Both the position numbers and the translations under genes were made by a program. The notes under the pieces were generated by a model. That model saw only the letters and a program-made list of their open reading frames with translations. It was not told the origin of the DNA and made no database searches. From contig NZ_VSMC01000002.1 in assembly GCF_008728965.1 (NCBI RefSeq), positions 89,789-153,788 of the forward strand: a DNA stretch of 64,000 nucleotides, written 5' to 3'. Positions 9,958 through 19,024 of the stretch are shown here, piece by piece. Each line of letters starts with the position of its first letter. Position 1 is the stretch's first letter. The DNA comes from Heminiphilus faecis (GTDB lineage Bacteria > Bacteroidota > Bacteroidia > Bacteroidales > Muribaculaceae).

Positions 9958-9994
9958 AGCGGAGTAAGGCAGTGATGCCCTGCTCCGCTTTTTT
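9958..9994 (+). terminator. Rho-independent terminator of gdhA
   Basis: Arms AGCGGAGTAAGGCA (9958-9971) and TGCCCTGCTCCGCT (9976-9989) pair with one internal mismatch around a GTGA loop, followed by a T-run to 9994. It starts 25 bases after the gdhA stop. Confidence 0.85.
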
Positions 9995-9997
9995 ACG

Positions 9998-10225
9998 GTT
10001 CAGCGACAAATGTTGTAGGGGCGCCAGTACCACAGCGCCCGCAGAACCGGATGGTCACTCGGGTACCGCGGCTGTGGCAATTCACCGCGCATGGGTCAGC
10101 GACAAGGCCTGTAGGGGCGCCAGTACCACGGCGCCCGCAGAACCGGATGGACACTCGGGCAAGGCGGTTGTGGATGACCATACGGGGCTAAGCCGGACGC
10201 CGTGGTACTGGCGTCCCTACCAACC
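9998..10225 (+). repeat. REP/BIME-like repeat cluster 1 (upstream of RAYT)
   Basis: Two head units starting TGTAGGGGCGCC lie at about 10014 and 10110. Each contains a hairpin GGGCGCC-8 bases-GGCGCCC (10115-10136 in the second; the first has one mismatched pair). They are followed, after about 58 bases, by an inverted tail unit GGACGCC-8 bases-GGCGTCC (10195-10216). The tail is the reverse complement of the head with the stem changed at both partners. The 417-base gap between gdhA and the RAYT gene otherwise holds only the gdhA terminator and AT-rich sequence. Confidence 0.8.
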
Positions 10226-10349
10226 AACATCCACTATCTAAAGTTCACGATTGGGAGATATGTCGGTGAGCAGGTAGCGAAATTTATTGTATTGTGCAAA
10301 AAATATGTTATTATTTTGATATGAATCAAATATTTGATTATATTTGATT

Positions 10350-10892
10350 ATGGGAACGACAGAATCTAATCCAACACGCAAGCATATTCGGGTGTTATGG
10401 CATGAATATGACGAAGGTTTTTATTTCATTACAATCTGCACCAAAGATAAATCACATCATTTCGGGAAAATATATAATGGGATAATGCATTTATCAACAA
10501 TCGGGGAAATTGCCGATTACGGAATAAAAATGATGCCGACGCATTATCGCGATGTGACCATACAACAATATATGGTAATGCCCAATCATATTCATATTAT
10601 TATAAAGATAGGCAATCCAATATTATTGCCACAAAATTTCCCCCGAAATACATATAATGCCGCGAAAGCGATGACAAAACAGCGACATACAACCGCCCTA
10701 TCACGGGCGATAACCGCATACAAAATTTATGTAACACGTAACGCACACAAAGTTAATCCGCAATTTAATTGGCAGACACGATATCACGACCATATCATCA
10801 GAAATATTGAAGAATACGAAAATATTGCCAATTATGTAATAACCAATCCCATGAATTGGAATAAAGATTGTTATTACATCCAATGTAAATAA
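10350..10892 (+). CDS. REP-associated tyrosine transposase (RAYT, IS200-like Y1)
   Basis: 180 residues from the ATG at 10350; an in-frame TTG two codons upstream is less likely. The HUH motif is His-Ile-His (H80-I-H82) in MPNHIHIII. The C-terminal block FNWQTRYHDHIIRN..EYENIANYVITNPMNW matches the RAYT signature and holds the candidate catalytic tyrosines (Tyr145 and Tyr156 are both in the right region). RAYTs are single-strand DNA endonuclease/transposases thought to create and spread REP hairpins. The gene is flanked on both sides by REP-like hairpins, the expected arrangement. The coding sequence is much more AT-rich than its neighbours, a sign of foreign origin. No IS ends are seen around it. 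Confidence 0.9.
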   Translation: MGTTESNPTRKHIRVLWHEYDEGFYFITICTKDKSHHFGKIYNGIMHLSTIGEIADYGIKMMPTHYRDVTIQQYMVMPNHIHIIIKIGNPILLPQNFPRNTYNAAKAMTKQRHTTALSRAITAYKIYVTRNAHKVNPQFNWQTRYHDHIIRNIEEYENIANYVITNPMNWNKDCYYIQCK

Positions 10893-10893
10893 A

Positions 10894-11156
10894 GCCATGC
10901 GGGGTACCGCGGCTGTGGCAATTCGCCGCACATGGGTCAGCGACAAGGCTTGTAGGGGCGCCAGTACCACGGCGCCCGCAAAACCGGATGGACACTCGGG
11001 TATCGCGAGCTGTGGCAATTCGCCGCACATGGGTCAGCGACAAGGCTTGTAGGGGCGCCAGTACCACGGCGCCCGCAAAACCGGATGGACACTCGGGTGC
11101 GGGGTTAGCGGCATGCCGGGAGCGACCGGACGCCGTGGTACTGGCGTCCCTACCAA
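10894..11156 (+). repeat. REP/BIME-like repeat cluster 2 (downstream of RAYT)
   Basis: Two direct repeats of about 97 bases start near 10903 and 11000. Each holds a perfect GGGCGCC-8 bases-GGCGCCC hairpin (10956-10977 and 11053-11074). They are followed by the inverted tail hairpin GGACGCC-8 bases-GGCGTCC (11128-11149). The loop of the heads (AGTACCAC) is the reverse complement of the tail loop. Short open frames crossing it are composition artefacts. Confidence 0.8.
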
Positions 11157-11239
11157 TCACCGGACACCGTTCTCGGTTATACTATCCATCATTTGCATCA
11201 ATTTATAATGTGCAATCGTAAACGGCTAAGCAACAGGGG

Positions 11240-11388
11240 ATGTAGGGGCGCCGGTAGTACGGCGCCCGCAGAACCGGATGGCCATACGGGATGCGGATTG
11301 CGAATACCGAAGGTTAATGGACGTGCGGGTGCGGGGCCGGTGGCCTGCGGGGATGCGACCGGACGCCGTGGTACCGGCGCCCCTACCG
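11240..11388 (+). repeat. REP/BIME-like repeat unit 3
   Basis: The head hairpin GGGCGCCG-GTAGTA-CGGCGCCC (11246-11267) has an 8-bp stem and a different loop from clusters 1 and 2. The inverted tail at 11361-11382 (GGACGCC ... GGCGCCC) has one mismatched pair. Between head and tail is a GC-rich spacer of about 93 bases without a gene. Confidence 0.75.
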
Positions 11389-11415
11389 ACCTGCCATAGC
11401 GATATGACGATTTGG

Positions 11416-11676
11416 GAGCCTGTTAAGGCTCTCGCCAAACGTAAGCCGGGTACGAAGTGCCCGGTCGGGAAATTACATCAACCCATGTCGAGTCTGACAA
11501 GACTCGTGCTTATTGCTATAGGCTGCATGATGCAGGCATGAGTCTTTGCAGACTCATCAATGATGGGGTAACACTACATACCGGAGACTGCGTCATCCTT
11601 CGGATGCCTTGTCCCCGGCTAACAATTGGCATGAGCCTTTGCAGGCTCTTATTGCATCAACGCTTTTGTTGCGTTG
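11416..11676 (+). repeat. Four covarying mini-hairpins plus two others, function unknown
   Basis: Four small hairpins share the plan GAGYCT-4-base loop-AGRCTC. They are GAGCCT-GTTA-AGGCTC (11416-11431), CGAGTCT-GACA-AGACTCG (11489-11506), ATGAGTCT-TTGC-AGACTCAT (11538-11557) and GAGCCT-TTGC-AGGCTC (11633-11648). The C/T change in the 5' arm is matched by G/A in the 3' arm in every copy. CATCC-TTC-GGATG (11594-11606) and CAACGC-7 bases-GCGTTG (11658-11676) are further unrelated hairpins. No gene is supported in 11390-11760. Confidence 0.6.
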
Positions 11677-11760
11677 TGTTATGCCGTGTTATTGCTAAAC
11701 CGTTAAAATACAAGTGGGATTGGTAGGGGCGTGGTTGACGGCGGGGTGTAGATGTGGCAA

Positions 11761-11786
11761 GGGCCTGTCGCGGTTGCGGCAGGCCC
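11761..11786 (-). terminator. Strong hairpin after the phosphoesterase-Sus operon
   Basis: Arms GGGCCTGTCGC and GCGGCAGGCCC form an 11-bp stem (one G:T pair) with a GGTT loop, 36 bases beyond the stop codon of the minus-strand operon. There is no T-run on either side, so it may act as an RNA end-stabilising hairpin rather than an intrinsic terminator. Confidence 0.45.
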
Positions 11787-11821
11787 TCGTCGGCTATAGA
11801 GGCATTAGATTACACTCTTGT

Positions 11822-13825
11822 TTATTGAGCTGTGATGCTGATGTTGTCAAGGAACCAGCGGTTAGCGGTTGATGCGGGCCACTGGGTCTGACGGATGACA
11901 ATCTTGGAGTCTTTGGTCACACCGGTCAGTGCCACCTCGGCGGGTATCCACTCAAGAGTATGTCCATTATTCCAGCCGTGAGTCGGCACTTCATATTCCT
12001 TGTCATCGACGAGTACAATCAGATTGACCGGGTCAATCTTTCCAGAACCCTGACGCATAGGACACCATTCAAATTTCAGTTTGACATTGGCCGAACCGGA
12101 AATAGATGTCAGCTTCGGAAGTACGATACCGGCCTGATAGCTTGTCTTACCGAACTTGAGGTAGTTGCGCTGCAAGTATATACACTCACCGGCTGTCTTA
12201 GTAGTAACGCGCAAGAAGTCATAGCCACGCTCTTTCATCATATCTTCGACGGTTTCGCCTTTTAATCCTGCTTTTTTCTTATCGGAAATCTGCGGAGCGG
12301 TAGCATCGAGGTTGTCTTCTTCAACGGTCTTTCCGGCAGGAACTATAGCCGCCCACGGGTCAAGCCATTCAAAGTCCTCGGCGAAATAGACTACAGACGA
12401 AGCGCCATTGTCAATTATTGAAGCCGGGGTCATAGACACCACAGGCGCATCAACACTGCTTACAAAACCTGTCACAGTAACGGCATGACCGTAAGTCGAT
12501 ACATCGACACCGGCAGGTATGTTACGCATTATCACTGAAGCCGAAGATCCGGCAAGACGTATGATGTTTCCGTTCATCGTACCCGAAACTTTCACACACT
12601 GACGGGCATTGGTTGTGTAAGTGGCAAGTGAAGAGGTTATATCGTCGGGAGTCCAAGTCACCTCATTGCCTGACGACACTACCGATATCTTCTCAGGTTC
12701 GAGTTTAGGCATACCATAGCCGTCGGTCACCTTCTTGGCTTTAACGGTAACCTTATCGCCCACCTGAACATCAGCGTTTTTAGTTACAACAAGGGCACCA
12801 ACACTTCCGTCGGAAACGATGAAGCCGTTGGGAGTTATGAGGGCCACTGTAGCTTCCTTGATGCGGATAACCGATGCGTCAACGAGCGAAGCAATCTCTT
12901 CGATTGTTGCCTCAGGTATGTTGGCCTCGCCATTGTCGACGATATTCACAGGCGTCAGGCGGATAACCGGAGTGGCTACACCGCCGAAGTAGCCGGTAAC
13001 GACTACCGCATGGCCGTGGAGTTCAGCCAAGTCAAACGATGCGGGAGCATCAACGAGCTGCACACCCATTTCCACACCTTCAATACGCACTACGCCTTCA
13101 TACATCACGCCCTCGACTTTTATAAACTTACGGGTGGTGGCTGTATAAGTGGCGAGTTTGTCGGTAATGTCCTCGGGATTGGGGTAAGATACCTCGCTGC
13201 CTGAAGAAACGACAGTGACTTTGTTGCTTACGACGTAAGCGAGCTTCTGGTTGTCGGCAGCTTTTTCGCCACGCACGTCAACCATGTCGCCTACTTCAAC
13301 GGCATCGGCCGACTTGACAAATACATTGACCGATCCGTCGGAAATCATGAAGCCCGAAGCGGTAAGAGCCGCAACCTGAGCATTCTTGATCTCAAACACA
13401 GCTTCATTATCAAGACCGTCGACATCGGCAATCTCAACCGTAGGACAATCGCGGAACTTGTCGCCGGCCTGTACTACCAACAGTTCGGCAATACTTCTAA
13501 GATCACGGCCTTTAAAAATAACATTCTCCTTTCTCGGATTGTCTACTGCGCCGTCGCGCATATTGTCGGCGGCCGACACAGTGACCTCCATAGTCATCGA
13601 TCCGTGGTCGGGAGTCACGACAACCCACTCGGGCGCCTCGACGGTCCAGTCGCCGTCGGCATATATCATGATTGTCTTGGTACCGGCATCGGTAGAACTG
13701 AAATTAAGCGAGGTAGCACTCGACAGTACCGCACCGGCTCTTGAATCATCGTCATCGCTACAACCGGAAAATAATCCGGCTGTAAGCAACAGCATCGATG
13801 CCAATATATAGTTTATCAGTTTCAT
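11822..13825 (-). CDS. BACON-domain surface lipoprotein with duplicated OB-like module
   Basis: 667 residues, lipoprotein signal with Cys22 (LFSGC followed by SDDDDS, an acidic stretch typical of surface-exported Bacteroidota lipoproteins). Residues about 33-122 form a BACON domain (DGDWTVEAPEW...VTVSAADN). Residues about 130-305 and 305-475 are two copies of one module, each with GF(M/I)(I/V)SDGSV, a VGD.V.V strand, VVSSG(S/N)EV and ITxxLATYT...VxVxG, resembling DUF5689/OB-fold modules. The last about 190 residues look like a jelly-roll binding domain. It is last in an operon after SusD, the usual place of a surface glycan-binding (SusE/F-like) protein. The bound ligand is unknown. Confidence 0.75.
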   Translation of the reverse strand: MKLINYILASMLLLTAGLFSGCSDDDDSRAGAVLSSATSLNFSSTDAGTKTIMIYADGDWTVEAPEWVVVTPDHGSMTMEVTVSAADNMRDGAVDNPRKENVIFKGRDLRSIAELLVVQAGDKFRDCPTVEIADVDGLDNEAVFEIKNAQVAALTASGFMISDGSVNVFVKSADAVEVGDMVDVRGEKAADNQKLAYVVSNKVTVVSSGSEVSYPNPEDITDKLATYTATTRKFIKVEGVMYEGVVRIEGVEMGVQLVDAPASFDLAELHGHAVVVTGYFGGVATPVIRLTPVNIVDNGEANIPEATIEEIASLVDASVIRIKEATVALITPNGFIVSDGSVGALVVTKNADVQVGDKVTVKAKKVTDGYGMPKLEPEKISVVSSGNEVTWTPDDITSSLATYTTNARQCVKVSGTMNGNIIRLAGSSASVIMRNIPAGVDVSTYGHAVTVTGFVSSVDAPVVSMTPASIIDNGASSVVYFAEDFEWLDPWAAIVPAGKTVEEDNLDATAPQISDKKKAGLKGETVEDMMKERGYDFLRVTTKTAGECIYLQRNYLKFGKTSYQAGIVLPKLTSISGSANVKLKFEWCPMRQGSGKIDPVNLIVLVDDKEYEVPTHGWNNGHTLEWIPAEVALTGVTKDSKIVIRQTQWPASTANRWFLDNISITAQ

Positions 13826-13865
13826 AATCTATACTTTAAAGTTTTTCAATTGTAATAAACAGCAA

Positions 13866-15668
13866 TTATTTTCCCCATCCGGGATTCTGTATGAGGTTAG
13901 GATTAAGGGCTATCTCGTTGCTGGGCACTGGATAAAGATAATCGCGTTGCTCGTTAAAACCGGGGCGAACCTGATCATAATGGAAGTCCACATATCCGCG
14001 ATTGCCGTCAGACAACGGCATTTTACCGTCGCCCTTGCCTATCTCGTACACCTGAACGCCATCGCCGCCGGCAGGCTTTGCAGAACCTGATGCATAGAGG
14101 ATAAGGTCAGTCTTTCCGTTTCCTGACAGGTCATACTCGCCGGGGCCGGGGAAATACATGCCCTGAATAGACTGATTGTAGCAGTAACCGGCTTTCCAGC
14201 GGCGCACGTCGGACCAGCGGAAGCCTTCTTCCATCAGCTCGACAGAGCGTTCGCGGCGTATCTCAAGGATAACACCCTTGTTGGCTCCGGTGACATTGGT
14301 ATAGCCGTACTCCGGCGACGACAGATACCAGTCGGGGTTGGCGTTGGCTGCCGCCATATTGAGGTCAGGCATGCCGGCGCGCTTGCGTATAAGGTTGACC
14401 GACATGTCAAGGTCATCCTGTGTAAGTGTACCGAGTTCGGCCTTTGCTTCGGCATAGTTGAGCATAACCTCGGCAAGACGGTATACGGGCAGGTCGGCGG
14501 TAGAAGTCTCGACGCGGTCCACACCTCCGTTGGCATCCTTCGGATTCTGGACAAACTTCACCGGCGAATAGCCGGTAGTACATACGCCGAAGTCGGGAGA
14601 AAGCACTTTGGTCTCGCCTATGCGGTGATAACCGGGGCAACGCACGGTCTGCGCCAAACGCGGGTCGCGACCAGCCATTTCCTCGCCGAACTGCATCTCC
14701 TGCCATCCGGCCTTGTCGGTGAATCGGGTACCGTCCTTCATAAGATACATGTTGACAGCCTTACGCGTGAAACCGGGACGTCCCTGCGAAGCTACAAGCG
14801 AAGCGGCTGTAGCATTGTGGTAAAGTTTGGTAGCAAAACTGAAGCGTATGGCCAGAATATACTCGTCCTTGTTGGCATCCTCAGCGGCAAACACGTTCAG
14901 ATAATCCTCATCAGGCTTATTGGTACTGTATAGCTTGTAGGGGCCTTCTTCAATCAACTCCTTGGCTGCATCGGCGGCAAGCTGCAGATATTCATCGGCG
15001 CTACGGCCTTCAAGACTGATGCCATGATACTTGCGATAGGTACCCTCGAAGAGACAGAACTGCGCTTTCAGCGCGAGAGCGGCCCATTTTGTAGCACGGT
15101 ATGGAGCGTCGGGCTCATCCTTCCTGTCAGGAAGAAACTCGATGGCATAGTCGATGTCGTCAATCATGTTTGACATCACCAGTTCGCGAGAGTCCTGAGT
15201 CTTGTACAGATCGGGGTCTGACGAACCGAGTTCCTTGTCATACCAAGGCACATTGCCGAAACGCTTTACTTTCTCGAAATAGAAGAAAGCGCGGAACATG
15301 CGGCTCAAAGCCGTATACTTTATAACGGCAGCCTCGTCGGGACAACGGTCAACACGTGCGAGAAGCGAGTTGATGCGTCGAAGGTCACCCCACGACCAGC
15401 CGCTTCCGCTGTTGGGTATAGTGCGGTAGTTGCCGCCGCGCTGCTCGGCGCTGAGCGACTTCTGCACATAGTAGTCATTATCCTCGTCATAGGGCGATTT
15501 GTCAAGCATATTGTTGTAATACGGATTGGAAAACAGCTCCAGATCCTCAGCTGTCTTGAAGTAGTCGGCCTCCGACACTTTGTCTTTGGGATTGAGGTCA
15601 AGCGAGTCATCGCACGACGAGAAGCCCAAAAGCATGCAGAGCGCGACCGGCAGTATATATTTTTTCAT
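13866..15668 (-). CDS. SusD/RagB-family outer-membrane lipoprotein
   Basis: 600 residues with a lipoprotein signal (GFSSCDDSLDLNPKD, Cys at about 19) and the SusD-type TPR-rich fold. Landmarks are LDLNPKDKVSEADYFKTAEDLELF near the N-terminus, ILEIRRERSVELMEEGFRWSDVRRWK in the C-terminal third and LYPVPSNEIALNPNLIQNPGW at the end. SusD lipoproteins cap the partner SusC transporter and capture the ligand at the cell surface. The gene lies 40 bases after its susC and 40 bases before the BACON lipoprotein gene, in one operon. Ligand unknown. Confidence 0.95.
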   Translation of the reverse strand: MKKYILPVALCMLLGFSSCDDSLDLNPKDKVSEADYFKTAEDLELFSNPYYNNMLDKSPYDEDNDYYVQKSLSAEQRGGNYRTIPNSGSGWSWGDLRRINSLLARVDRCPDEAAVIKYTALSRMFRAFFYFEKVKRFGNVPWYDKELGSSDPDLYKTQDSRELVMSNMIDDIDYAIEFLPDRKDEPDAPYRATKWAALALKAQFCLFEGTYRKYHGISLEGRSADEYLQLAADAAKELIEEGPYKLYSTNKPDEDYLNVFAAEDANKDEYILAIRFSFATKLYHNATAASLVASQGRPGFTRKAVNMYLMKDGTRFTDKAGWQEMQFGEEMAGRDPRLAQTVRCPGYHRIGETKVLSPDFGVCTTGYSPVKFVQNPKDANGGVDRVETSTADLPVYRLAEVMLNYAEAKAELGTLTQDDLDMSVNLIRKRAGMPDLNMAAANANPDWYLSSPEYGYTNVTGANKGVILEIRRERSVELMEEGFRWSDVRRWKAGYCYNQSIQGMYFPGPGEYDLSGNGKTDLILYASGSAKPAGGDGVQVYEIGKGDGKMPLSDGNRGYVDFHYDQVRPGFNEQRDYLYPVPSNEIALNPNLIQNPGWGK

Positions 15669-15708
15669 AACTATATTCGTTTTCGTAATTCAAGTTTATA
15701 ATCGGGCA

Positions 15709-18700
15709 TCAGAAAGTAATATCGAGACCAAACATGAATGTCTTCTGCCAAGGATAGTAGCAGTTGTCAAGCGCGGAGTCATCAGTATTCTCGGCACGGG
15801 TAAACGCACGTTCCGGATCAAGATACTTGGTGTTCTTCTTGAGAGGCGACCAGTAGCAGAGGTTTTCACCCGAGAAGTATACACGTACATTGTCAAGACA
15901 TATCTTCTTGGTCCAGTTTTCGGGAAGAGTATAGCCTACTGTCAGGTTCTTGAAACGGAGATAGCGTATATTCTGCAGATAACGGTCGTTGGCACATGCC
16001 TGACGCAGATAACCGCCGGTGGATATGTTGGAACGCGGACGGGGGAAGTATGCGTCGGGGTTATCCTCGCTCCAGCAGTTCTGAAGGAAGTCCTTGGGCA
16101 GGAACGAAGAATAAGGCTGGCCGTAAGAGCCCCAGAACGACATCACCCAACCGCCGGGATACCAGTAGTGATTGCCTGTGCCTTGGAAGAATGCCGATAC
16201 ATCAAAACCGCAGTAGCGTATGCCGGCAGTGATACCGTATGACAGACTCGGGAGCGAATTGCCGAGAACCTTGCGGTCGCCGGGATCGTTGGCGGTGTCG
16301 CCACCCTTACCTATGTGTCCGTCACCGTCGAGGTCCACAAACTTCACGTCGCCGGCTTTCCATCCGGTAGGCAGATTGCCTGTAAAGTTGCTGTCGAAAG
16401 TAAGATTCTTGGTGTACTCGGCGGCCTCCTCGTCGGTAGCATAAAGACCGTCGGTCACATATCCCCATATCTCACCGAGGCGCATGCCCTTGTAGTAATC
16501 CTTGGCAAACGATTTTTCGGGATTGTCGTAACGGGTGATTTCGGCACGGTAGTCGCTGATGTTGAAACCTACATTATAGTCCAAGCGTTTGCCGAAAAGC
16601 TGGAAGTTATCGCGCCACTGCACTGCGAGTTCATACCCCTTGGTGCGGAGGTCGGCGGTATTCATCTTCGGCACGTCGGCGCCGTAAACTGACGGAAGAG
16701 CGATACCGGCGGTCAACATGTCCTTGGTGTCACGTACATATACATCGGCGGTAAGAGTGAAGCGGTTGTTAAACATCGAGTAGTCAATACCGAGGTTCCA
16801 CTGGTTGGCCTTCTCCCAAGTAAGGTCAGACGCGATGGGGGCTCCGAGCGAAGAGTACTTGGACGGAAGGTCGCCGCCAAACGAGAAGCCGGCGAAGTCT
16901 TTGATAGACACAAGGCGGAGGAATGTATAATAAGAATCCACATTCTGGTTACCGAGGCTACCGTAAGACAGACGGAGTTTCAGATTATCGACCACGTTGC
17001 GCAAAGGCGAGAAGAACTGCTCCTCCGAGATGCGCCATCCTACAGAACCCGAGGGGAAGAAGCCCCAGCGGTTACCGCTGGCGAAGCGCGATGTGCCGTC
17101 ATAGCGGCCGCTTATCTCGGCGAGGTAACGCCCCTGATAGTCATAGTTGACACGTCCGAATATACCTGAAAGCGAATACTCGTTCTGACCGCCTTTGTAG
17201 TTGCCGCTGCTGGCGGGTCCTGTGGCAAGGTCGAGGTCATCGAGGCTACTTGATGACAGATTGCCTGCAGCCACACCGAGGTTCTTTATTTTCAGAGTCT
17301 CGTAGTTGTAACCGACTGTAGCGGTGACGTTGTGCGACTCGTTGAAAGAGTCGGTATAAGTGGCATAGACATTGTAAGAGAAGTAGTTGCGGGTATTGGC
17401 AGTCTCGTCGAGACGGTTCTCGCCTGCACCTGTGTTGTATTCACCTATCGGACCGTCGGGATATTCGCGGTACTGGAAAGGCTGCGAACGGCTCGTATTG
17501 CGCGACTGATAGAAGCGGTAGGTAAAGTCGCCGGTTATGCTCAACTGCTTGATAGGAGTGATGACCAAACGGGTGGTGTTGACAAACTCGGTACGGCGGT
17601 TTTTGTTACGGTGAGTACCGGCTTCTGTAAATATGTGACGTCCGTTGCCTACTTTATAAGACATGTACGGGGTCGAATACAGCCATGAACCGTCAGGGTT
17701 CTTTGTCGGGAATATAGGATAAGCGTGACGGGCCGAATATTGGAGCGTATTCTCTATGGAGCCGTCGCCTTGGAAGTCATACTGCGAGGAGAAAAACGAA
17801 GTATTGTTGGACATCGTGGCATGCTTGCTTATGCGGAAGTCGATCTTGGAACGGAGGTTATAGCGGCGGAACACGTCAGGATTGGCGCGTAATATGCCCT
17901 TGCGGTAGTCGATACCACCCGAAAGGTAGTACTTGATATCCTTCGTACCGCCCGAGAACGACACATTGTGCTGCGTGGTCGGGTGCTTGTCCTTATATAG
18001 AGTGTGCCACCAGTCATAGTTGCCATAGTAAACCCACTGACGGCGTCCGCCACGGGTATCCTCGACAACCCACGGACGGTCGGGATGCTCGGTCTTGTCG
18101 TTGACACGCGCAAGGAGCTGCTGCATGTCGTAGTCGGTATAATTCACGAGGTTACTGCCGCTGGTAGTGCGCTGAAACAGATTGACAGTATAAATCGACC
18201 AGTAGCCGCGGGTCTCGTAGTCGGTGGAAGTGGTGGGCTCTTCCCAGCCGTAACGTCCGCTGTAGCGCACAGTGGCTTTTCCATCCTTCTCGCTTCCGGC
18301 CTTGGTAGTGACCAGAATCACACCGAATGCGGCACGCGCACCATAAACAGCGGCGGCTGAAGCATCCTTGATTACCGATATCGACTCTACGTCACTTGGA
18401 TTGACACGGTCAAGGCTACCCTCGACACCGTCGATAAGCACGAGCGGATTGGTCTGATTGATAGAAGTGGTACCACGCACGTTGATAGCGGCTTCCTGTC
18501 CGGGAACACCCGACGAGGTGGTTATGTTAAGACCTGCCACCGAACCCTGAAGCATGTCGGTGACCGAGTGGGCCACACGGTTTTCAAGGTCTTTGCTGCT
18601 TACCGATGCCACAGCACCGGTGAGGTTGACCTTCTTCTGTGTACCGTAGCCGATCACGACAGTCTCCTCAAGCATCACAGCGTCTTCTTTCATGACTATG

Positions 18701-18987
18701 TGGAGGGCGTTGTCGCCGGGAGCCACCTTGACCGACTGCGGTGTGAAGCCCACGTATGAGAAGTTGAGAGTGACCGTAGCGTCAGCGGCCACCTTTATGG
18801 AGAACTTACCGTCGAGGTCGGTCATGCAACCGTTGGTCGTACCGGCTTCCATGACGGTAACACCGGCCAGAGGCTCGTCCATGGTATCGAGTACCGTGCC
18901 CGTAACCTCCCTGTTCTGCGCCGCAAGAGACAAAGTGCCTTGCGCCACGAGCAACAGCAATAGAATTAAGGATCTGATTACTTTCAT
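15709..18987 (-). CDS. SusC/RagA-family TonB-dependent transporter
   Basis: 1092 residues from the ATG at 18987; a second ATG four codons upstream (18999) is possible. A signal peptide (about 1-23) is followed by the carboxypeptidase-like domain (VTGTVLDTMDEPLAGVTV...), a TonB-box region (EETVVIGYGTQKK) and a plug with the hallmarks LIDGVEGSLDRVNPSDVESISVIKDASAAAVYGARAAFGVILVTTK split across it. A barrel of more than 800 residues ends in a terminal Phe (FGLDITF). It imports the ligand captured by SusD across the outer membrane. It lies 37 bases after the phosphoesterase gene. Complete, with no sign of damage. Confidence 0.95.
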   Translation of the reverse strand: MKVIRSLILLLLLVAQGTLSLAAQNREVTGTVLDTMDEPLAGVTVMEAGTTNGCMTDLDGKFSIKVAADATVTLNFSYVGFTPQSVKVAPGDNALHIVMKEDAVMLEETVVIGYGTQKKVNLTGAVASVSSKDLENRVAHSVTDMLQGSVAGLNITTSSGVPGQEAAINVRGTTSINQTNPLVLIDGVEGSLDRVNPSDVESISVIKDASAAAVYGARAAFGVILVTTKAGSEKDGKATVRYSGRYGWEEPTTSTDYETRGYWSIYTVNLFQRTTSGSNLVNYTDYDMQQLLARVNDKTEHPDRPWVVEDTRGGRRQWVYYGNYDWWHTLYKDKHPTTQHNVSFSGGTKDIKYYLSGGIDYRKGILRANPDVFRRYNLRSKIDFRISKHATMSNNTSFFSSQYDFQGDGSIENTLQYSARHAYPIFPTKNPDGSWLYSTPYMSYKVGNGRHIFTEAGTHRNKNRRTEFVNTTRLVITPIKQLSITGDFTYRFYQSRNTSRSQPFQYREYPDGPIGEYNTGAGENRLDETANTRNYFSYNVYATYTDSFNESHNVTATVGYNYETLKIKNLGVAAGNLSSSSLDDLDLATGPASSGNYKGGQNEYSLSGIFGRVNYDYQGRYLAEISGRYDGTSRFASGNRWGFFPSGSVGWRISEEQFFSPLRNVVDNLKLRLSYGSLGNQNVDSYYTFLRLVSIKDFAGFSFGGDLPSKYSSLGAPIASDLTWEKANQWNLGIDYSMFNNRFTLTADVYVRDTKDMLTAGIALPSVYGADVPKMNTADLRTKGYELAVQWRDNFQLFGKRLDYNVGFNISDYRAEITRYDNPEKSFAKDYYKGMRLGEIWGYVTDGLYATDEEAAEYTKNLTFDSNFTGNLPTGWKAGDVKFVDLDGDGHIGKGGDTANDPGDRKVLGNSLPSLSYGITAGIRYCGFDVSAFFQGTGNHYWYPGGWVMSFWGSYGQPYSSFLPKDFLQNCWSEDNPDAYFPRPRSNISTGGYLRQACANDRYLQNIRYLRFKNLTVGYTLPENWTKKICLDNVRVYFSGENLCYWSPLKKNTKYLDPERAFTRAENTDDSALDNCYYPWQKTFMFGLDITF

Positions 18988-19024
18988 AAAATTATGCATG
19001 TGTATTTATGGTTTCTGTTAATAA

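Noticed and set aside
9972..10241. 89-residue open frame and similar frames at 10988-11221, 11193-11399 and 11278-11541
   Set aside because: They consist of translated REP/BIME repeats (repeated CRGASTTAPAEPDGHSG); they reflect repeat sequence, not proteins.
9998..11660. CRISPR-like array
   Set aside because: Repeats are palindromic, occur in inverted pairs and differ in spacing; there are no uniform unique spacers and no cas genes.
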